Assembly (NCBI GenBank): GCA_946406115.1
Contig: OX291547.1
Location: 19,473,001-19,537,000 of the forward strand
Direction of reading: 5' to 3'
DNA length: 64,000 bases
Source of the DNA: Apoda limacodes
Lineage: Eukaryota; Arthropoda; Insecta; Lepidoptera; Limacodidae
Shown: positions 57,853-64,000 of the stretch, piece after piece
How the letters are laid out: each line of letters begins with the position of its first letter
How positions within the stretch are numbered: the first letter of the stretch is position 1
Position numbers and translations under genes: made by a program
Notes under the pieces: model-generated
What the model saw: the letters and a program-made list of their open reading frames with translations, nothing else
What the model was told of the DNA's origin: nothing
The model's database searches: none

Positions 57853-59388
57853 TACATTAATGGATAAAGGAAAAGCATTAATGTAATACATAGTTAATGT
57901 TTAAACTACGTTAAAATATGTAGATATTTCAATATTTTCCGAGTGCTACAAACAAGTGAGTTCAAAGACGTAAGTAGAAGTCAAACAAACTTCTGCATGC
58001 ATTTGATGCGACGTGCATCAGGAATATTAAATTTTTCCGTTCCAAGTTTCAAGAAAGTTACCGTGTAAGTATCTTGAAGTTTTATTTATTTGTTAGTTGT
58101 CCAATAAAATGGTACCTTCTGAACAGAGTTAGGAGTTAAATAAATGTTTATATACATAAATTCACAGTACTTTTCTTTGACAAATACTATGCTACGTTCC
58201 GTTCCGTTTTAATGCTTTCATGACTCGCGATGGAGGATCATATCCAAAGAACTATGTCACTCACAAAAAGACACGTCCGGAGAGCGCTTGCGGTCTGGTT
58301 GGCTTATCGCGGCTAGCGCGTGTTGCCAACTTTCCTGACTTTTCGCAATCATCAAAACTATACTCGCCATATTAAAATGCTCTGAACTTTCGCGACACTA
58401 GACATATTTAAACAACATATACCGAATTCATGATATAGTTTATGAGCCCGAACCACCTTTGAAAATTACCACAACCTAACAGAACCTTTGGTAAACCACT
58501 TCAGCTCGCACTTGACCGTATATTTTACAGATAGTTCCTTATTTAGACCGGATGTTGTATTGTTGCCACATAATTCGTTAGCCATTTTACAATGTAATTA
58601 AATACGTCAACGTTAAAGGTTACAGCAATCGTAGTAACCTTAATGAGAATACCAAATATTAGAGCAGAAGATGAATTTGCTATTATTATATTAGGACATG
58701 GACTGTTGCGATAAATAAATATCCCTAGACTACTCACATAGCGCCATCTGATGGCAAATTAGGCAATTCACAAGACTTATGTATATATATAATATGAAAC
58801 CAGATAAATAATAAAATAGATAATAATATATACATTTTTTTGTCAAAAGATAAGCACATATTACACATAAAAAACTGTAGTTTGATATCGTAAGCAAAAG
58901 CTAGGAAAATTAGGTATTCCAGCGAAAAAAAATGTTATAAGTTGAGATAAATCATATTCATTCCAAATTTTAGCCTTATCGTTTCAGTTGTTCACAGCTT
59001 GAAGTAGCGACAAACACACAAACACAATCATTAACTTTCGCATTTATTATATTAGTAGCATTTATATCAATCATAACATTATACCTCTCTACTACCAATT
59101 AAAAAATATAACTAAAAAACAAGAACTAAAAGTAAAACGTATTTAAAAACTTTTGTCTTAGCATGATAAGCTAAACGGATTTAAACTTTAACTTGGATCT
59201 AATTCCAAAAGCTATTGCAAGAAGCGTGCTGGAGTTACTCGTAAAGCGAAGCAAGGAAGTAATACTGCCTGTAACCCTCTTATTACCATTCTCCACTCTA
59301 ATGTCGTATGCGCGTTTCACGTAACACTGAGCAGTTGATAGCTATTTACATAAATTTGCGGTTATTTGTTGTCCCATAACGACGTAAT
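57853..59388. other. AT-rich sequence with small repeat scraps
   Basis: AACTTTCGCATTTATTATAT TAGTA at 59033-59057 is another end fragment of the previous family. A CpG-richer patch lies at 58275-58335. No gene. Confidence 0.35.
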
Positions 59389-60928
59389 TTGCGAGAACAG
59401 CGTTATAAGTGCCTGAAAACGTTTTATTTACGTATGCGTGTACATACGTACTCGTACTATGAAAGCTTAGAAGCAAAAGTTACTGTTTAATAACATCCTT
59501 ATTATTTTTTACTATGTTTATATTTATGAACGTCAATGGAATGATACCTGTAAGTAGATTAAGAATAGCTTTGTATTCTATGTACTAGACAGCTTAGAAG
59601 CAAAATTGATGTCAGAGAATAGGTTTCTTATTGGTTTTACTCAGGTTGTAATGTTAACCAAATTTTATATTTATGAACGTCAATAGAATGATACCTGTAA
59701 GTAGATTAAGAATAGCTTTGTATTCTATGTACTAGATAGCTTAGAAGCAAAATTGATGTCAGGGAACAGGTTTCTTATTGGTTTTACTCATGTTGTAATG
59801 TTTACAAAATTGCGAGAACAGCGTTATAAGTGCCTGAAAACGTTTTATTTACGTATGCGTGTACATACGTACTCGTACTATGAAAGCTTAGAAGCAAAAG
59901 TTACTGTTTAATAACATCCTTATTATTTTTTACTATGTTTATATTTATGAACGTCAATGGAATGATACCTGTAAGTAGATTAAGAATAGCTTTGTATTCT
60001 ATGTACTAGACAGCTTAGAAGCAAAATTGATGTCAGAGAATAGGTTTCTTATTGGTTTTACTCAGGTTGTAATGTTAACCAAATTTTATATTTATGAACG
60101 TCAATAGAATGATACCTGTAAGTAGATTAAGAATAGCTTTGTATTCTATGTACTAGATAGCTTAGAAGCAAAATTGATGTCAGGGAACAGGTTTCTTATT
60201 GGTTTTACTCATGTTGTAATGTTTACAAAATTGCGAGAACAGCGTTATAAGTGCCTGTAAACGTTTTATTTACGTATGCGTGTACATACGTACTCGTACT
60301 ATGAAAGCTTAGAAGCAAAAGTTACTGTTTAACAACATATTTCTTATTATTTTTTACTACGTTTATATTTATGAACGTCAATGGAATGATACCTGTAAGT
60401 AGATTAAGAATAGCTTTGTATTCTATGTACTAGACAGCTTAGAAGCAAAATTGATGTCAGAGAATAGGTTTCTTATTGGTTTTACTCAGGTTGTAATGTT
60501 AACCAAATTTTATATTTATGAACGTCAATAGAATGATACCTGTAAGTAGATTAAGAATAGCTTTGTATTCTATGTACTAGATAGCTTAGAAGCAAAATTG
60601 ATGTCAGGGAACAGGTTTCTTATTGGTTTTACTCATGTTGTAATGTTTACAAAATTGCGAGAACAGCGTTATAAGTGCCTGTAAACGTTTTATTTACGTA
60701 TGCGTGTACATACGTACTCGTACTATGAAAGCTTAGAAGCAAAAGTTACTGTTTAACAACATATTTCTTATTATTTTTTACTACGTTTATATTTATGAAC
60801 GTCAATGGAATGATACCTGTAAGTAGATTAAGAAAAGCTTTGTATTCTATGTACTAGACAGCTTAGAAGCAAAATTGATGTCAGAGAATAGGTTTCTTAT
60901 TAGTTTAACTCTGGTTGTAATGATTACA
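59389..60928. repeat. Satellite-like tandem array, ~421 bp trimeric higher-order unit
   Basis: Units begin at GCGAGAACAGCG: 59391, 59812, 60233 and 60657 (the last partial), periods 421, 421 and 424. Each unit holds three related monomers marked by GCTTAGAAGCAAAA (59465, 59592, 59739, then 59886), spaced 127, 147 and 147 bp. The first monomer is diverged and carries TACGTATG-CGTGTA-CATACGTA, a small hairpin. Units 1 and 2 are almost identical. Units 3 and 4 share their own variants (GCCTGTAAACG; CAACATATTTC). No coding frame. Confidence 0.95.
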
Positions 60929-61622
60929 AAAAAAAATTTAATTGTAAAATATTTTTGTAGTGGAATGCCTGTAAGAATTAATCTAGGTTTTATATACATT
61001 ACGGCTGAAAGCAAGGATGTATTTTATTTTTAAAAGTGCCAAAACAAGGAATAATTTTATCCTTTTTCCATTTGCTTATCTTTTTTTCGAACTTTTTACT
61101 TTTAATTTTTTTGAAGTGAAAACTTCTTTAGCGGCGCTGTGCACTTTTTTGTAATGGGAAAAAATGTTAAACTCGCGTCAGGACACGTGACCTAATCGAA
61201 AATTCGTAAGACGGAGGGATTGTAAACCGCCGGCGCGGCGTAAGAGGAAGTATTTGTTTCTACCGTGTGGCGAAAGATCTGAAGTGTTAAATTTTTAATG
61301 TAATATAAATTGTCACGCTAGTGTACGATAGCGCAATAAATGAATATTGAATTTTGCCACATAAATGATAATACTTTCATTCTGATAATTAAAGCAATTC
61401 CAAAATATCAAAAATGTACAACGTTAATATTTAAGTTTTCACTTCTGCCGGCAATCCCGGAGTGCAACGGAGTTTTTCTAAATAGTTATAATAAATAAAC
61501 AATAATAATACCTTACTTGTAAACACTGGACGTTAAACGTATGATACGTTTTGACTTCGCAAAAGAGTAGTTAGGTACATAGAATATATCTAGTAGGTTT
61601 CTAAACTACGTAGTTTCCCACA
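60929..61622. other. Flank of the array, nothing recognised
   Basis: A GC-richer patch (AACCGCCGGCGCGGCGTAAG) lies at 61227-61246. No frame or repeat identified. Confidence 0.3.
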
Positions 61623-61820
61623 GTCTGGTTTTAGAGGAACTTCCTCTTAAAAATACAAGAGTTGTAGCATGAGTTTGATTTTCGCTAGGAACTACAATAT
61701 GGGGTTCTTGAAGAGAATAAGGGCTTCATTTTAGAACTCGTAAGTAATGCTCGTGATGTTACAAACGTCCATAGACTAAGTAGACCGCTAACCATCAGGT
61801 ATGCTGTATGCTCGTGCTTT
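61623..61820 (+). repeat. Heavily decayed LINE 3' end
   Basis: TTTTAGAGGAACTTCCTCTT, ACTACAATATGGGGTTCTTG AAGAG, ACGTCCATAGACTAAG and ACCGCTAACCATCAGG follow LINE 2295-2510 in order with many changes. Confidence 0.65.
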
Positions 61821-61865
61821 AGATGTTAATTTCTAAAATCATTACAAAACATTATTTTTTTATTA

Positions 61866-62046
61866 ATACCACTAAGGTGACAAACAAGCTTACAGTCCGC
61901 CTGATGGTAAGTGGTCACCGTAGCCTATGGACGCTAAGAACACTAGGGGTATCACTCGCGCGTTGCCGACACTTCAAAAATCCAATAACTTCTTACTTGA
62001 AGAACCTCATACTATAGTCCTTAGAGTAAATCTTGGCAGGGAGCTG
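61866..62046 (-). repeat. LINE 3' end with coding remnant
   Basis: TACCACTAAGGTGACAAACA AGC ... CCTGATGGTAAGTGGTCACC ... CGCGTTGCCGAC ... CTTGGCAGGGAGCTGAC. It points toward the decayed copy at 61623-61820, tail to tail, with about 45 bp between. Confidence 0.85.
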
Positions 62047-62395
62047 ACATTGACACCTGATACCTGACATGGAACATTGACGTTTTATTGTTACTTTACA
62101 TAGGATACAGTGTATACGTGACAAAATCTTCGCTGAAAATAAGCCCTGTGACACTTCCCATCCATTACCACACCTACGTAAACCGGCCATCCAATATCTC
62201 AGTGAGGAATGCAATCTCGTCGTGTAGGTACGTTGTCTAAATCACTCGCTTCGATAGGCTCTATGCTCTGTGTGGGATTTACAAGACTTGCTTTGCTGTA
62301 TTCAGTATCTAGGTTTATTTTACACTAGCAAATGCCTTTGAGAATCGATGTATCTATGGTAATGGACGGAACCTGTAACTGGAATAAAAAACAGT
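62047..62395. other. Unassigned sequence
   Basis: The minus frame 61993-62214 ends in LINE sequence (LPAKIYSKDYSMRFFK) and is open beyond it by chance. Confidence 0.3.
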
Positions 62396-62830
62396 CTAGA
62401 AAAATTGGCCAAGTGCGAGTCGGACTCGCGCACGAACGGTTCCGTTCCATTATCTATAAAAAGGGCAAAATAAACACTTTTGTTGTATGGGAGCCCCCCT
62501 TAAATATTTGTTTAATTTTAATATGATTATGTATATTTAAAGTGACTGTATAAATAAATTTTCTGTAAATATGCGTGTTGCCGTTATCAATATCAAGCAA
62601 AATCGAGCAAAAAATTCACGTTTGTTGTATGGGACCCCCTTAAATATTTATTTTATTCTATTTTTTAGTATTTGTTGTTATAGCAGCAAGAGAAATACAT
62701 CCATAAAAATTTCAACTGTCTTACCATCACGTTCATGAGATACAGCCCTGTGACAGACGGACGGATGGACGTACGGACAGCGGAGTCTTAGTAATAGGGT
62801 CCCGATTTTTACCCTTTGGGTACGGAAAAT
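62396..62830 (+). repeat. Family A element, ~435 bp
   Basis: AAATTGGCCAAGTGCGAGTC GGACTCGCGCACGAACGG ... TTGTATGGGAGCCCCCCTTA AATA (echoed at 62617-62648) ... GACGGACGGATGGACGTACG GACAGCGGAGTCTTAGTAAT AGGG ... TTGGGTACGG. Both ends are present. The repeated 'TTGTTGTATGGGA...CCCCCTTAAATATTT' suggests an internal duplication. Confidence 0.75.
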
Positions 62831-63115
62831 CTTAGTGTAATTTGATCATAAATGGTACCGTCATAATAATTTATTTTCGTCTTTCCCAGTAATAAAGCTG
62901 ACCGTTATAAAGTGCGTAACAAAAACGAGTCCAACTTTAAGGGGTTTATATCTCTTTAAAATAATAATAATTTACAATAATTAACTGAATGCTGATAGAA
63001 AGGTTGTGTAGTAATTTAAGTTGTTAAATTAAAAATGCCATGTTGATGATATTGATACCTACAGACCTATATTTATTTTGATGAAAAAAATAGGACTCGT
63101 GCACCGTGGGTTCTA
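62831..63115. other. AT-rich sequence
   Basis: AGGACTCGTGCACCGTGGGT TC at 63091-63112 is a short Family A scrap. Confidence 0.35.
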
Positions 63116-63116
63116 T

Positions 63117-63255
63117 ATTTTTTTTTTCTAAACTGACAATGCAGTTGGCTGTTGCAGTCATTACTGCTTCACCGGACTTTTGGGGCGAGACTCTGAAGGA
63201 GTCTCAGCCCATATAGCGCCCAACGCTCAAGGGCTTCCCGCGGGGGGATTAAGTA
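63117..63255 (-). repeat. Family G retroelement 3' tail
   Basis: Poly(T), then AACTGACAATGCAGTTGGCT GTTGCAGTCATTACTGCTTC ACCGG ... CAACGCTCAAGGGCTTCCCG CGG. Same 3' end as 23040-23192, reversed; it abuts the composite repeat. Confidence 0.7.
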
Positions 63256-63990
63256 TGCCGCTATGTGGTAACCCATTCAATGACTGACCAAAACCGATGT
63301 TGCTTAACTTTGAATATTGTTTCCAATAAACATATGTGTAGCTGTTTCTCTTAATAATGTAGACTATATTATGACAATAGCTTAAGCCCGTCTTACACTC
63401 AGCCGGTTTTCATTATTTGTTGTTATATTTTAGAACTCACATTTCTATACTTGAATAAAACTATATTATAGACTTTACGATGGAGCAAAAACAACGAAAA
63501 CGTGTTTCTTGTATGGACCCCGCCTTCCTTGATTTTTTATTAGGGGCCGTCCATTAATCACGTGAGGCTCGAAAGGGGGGGGAGGGGGTCTGGCTAAAAT
63601 CACGAAATATCACAAGGGGGGAGGGGGGGGGATAGTAAGATTATCACGTGTATTTATTTTTTGTCAAAATTCTAAACATTGTAAGATTTTTTGTAGGGAC
63701 TAAAAAATACACGTGATTTTGAGTGGAGGTGGGGGGGTAGTCTTAAACCTCACCACGTATCACCAAGGGGGAGGGGGGGTTAAAAAATGCTAAAAAAAAC
63801 ATCATTAACGGACGGCCCCTTATTTGTTAGATAAATGAAGCACATATCCTGTAAAATTTCAGGCTATTGCCTACTTCGGTTTAAAAGATTAGGCTCTTTG
63901 ATGGTCGGTCAGACAGATAGACAGACAGCTTCAGGTTAGGCTTAGCAATAGGGCTGTATATAGTCACACTTTGGGTACGGAACCCTAAAC
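63256..63990 (-). repeat. Composite Family A element with 5S-like module, split by a MITE
   Basis: 63256-63325 contains CCCATTCAATGACTGACCAA AACCGATGTTGCTTAACTTT, the reverse of a 5S-like core. After TCAGCCGGTTTTCATTATTT G the element follows 29040-29363 block by block, ending TTTGGGTACGGAACCCTAAA at 63988. The MITE at 63543-63819 sits inside. Confidence 0.75.
63543..63819. mobile_element. Harbinger-like G-rich MITE with TTA target duplication
   Basis: GGGGCCGTCCATTAAT at the left is mirrored with one mismatch by ATTAACGGACGGCCCC at the right. TTA lies on each side (63540-63542, 63820-63822). The related element at 29188-29203 has the same flanks with a single TTA, an empty counterpart. Three-base TTA duplication is typical of PIF/Harbinger elements. 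The interior repeats CACGTGATTTT-like words and G-runs (GGGGGGGGAGGGGG). 277 bp, non-coding. Confidence 0.85.
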
Positions 63991-64000
63991 AGTAAAAAAA

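Noticed and set aside
59389..60928. CRISPR array
   Set aside because: The units are 421 bp with related monomers and no short repeat/unique spacer alternation; the genome is eukaryotic.

Overview
The window looks like intergenic or intronic DNA from a moth or butterfly (Lepidoptera). It is AT-rich and dense with transposable-element remains. The lepidopteran assignment rests on remembered family sequence, not a search: a Jockey/CR1-type non-LTR retrotransposon with a distinctive 3' tail, repeats carrying 'CCGGCCAAGTGCGAGTCGG' and 'AGGGTTCCGTACC', repeats opening with 'ACTAATATTATAAATGCG', and insect-type MITEs. I found no intact host protein gene, tRNA, rRNA gene or CRISPR array. The only convincing coding sequences are broken transposon genes.

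Layout. 0-6 kb: an RTE-type reverse transcriptase scrap, a 5'-truncated LINE (837-2544) whose reading frame is closed by a single stop codon, a 5S-rRNA-like composite repeat and several short repeats. 6-10.5 kb: mostly unique AT-rich DNA with one short MITE. 10.7-21.5 kb: two ~2 kb copies of one unknown sequence in opposite orientation, about 6.7 kb apart. 22-23.6 kb: hairpin-like repeats and a GC-rich retroelement tail. 26.3-28.1 kb: a 1.83 kb foldback element with ~555 bp arms enclosing pieces of two other repeats. 28.3-29.4 kb: a composite repeat with three 5S-like modules. 30-40 kb: LINE tails, small repeats and a GC-rich island at 34.6 kb. 40.7-42.0 kb: a Tc1 transposon with perfect ends and a dead transposase. 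42-46 kb: MITEs and LINE scraps. 46.1-48.0 kb: a 1.9 kb TA-flanked inverted-repeat element. 49-51 kb: one repeat split by later insertions. 52-57 kb: a GC-rich tail and three LINE copies. 59.4-60.9 kb: a satellite-like array with a trimeric ~421 bp higher-order unit. 61.6-64 kb: two converging LINE ends and a composite repeat split by a Harbinger-like MITE, with a related empty site at 29.2 kb.

No genes here act together in a pathway. The interest lies in element structure and insertion history: 5S-like internal-promoter sequence spread in a DNA repeat, element pairs forming large inverted repeats, and datable nested insertions. Identities, family names and element ends were judged by eye.
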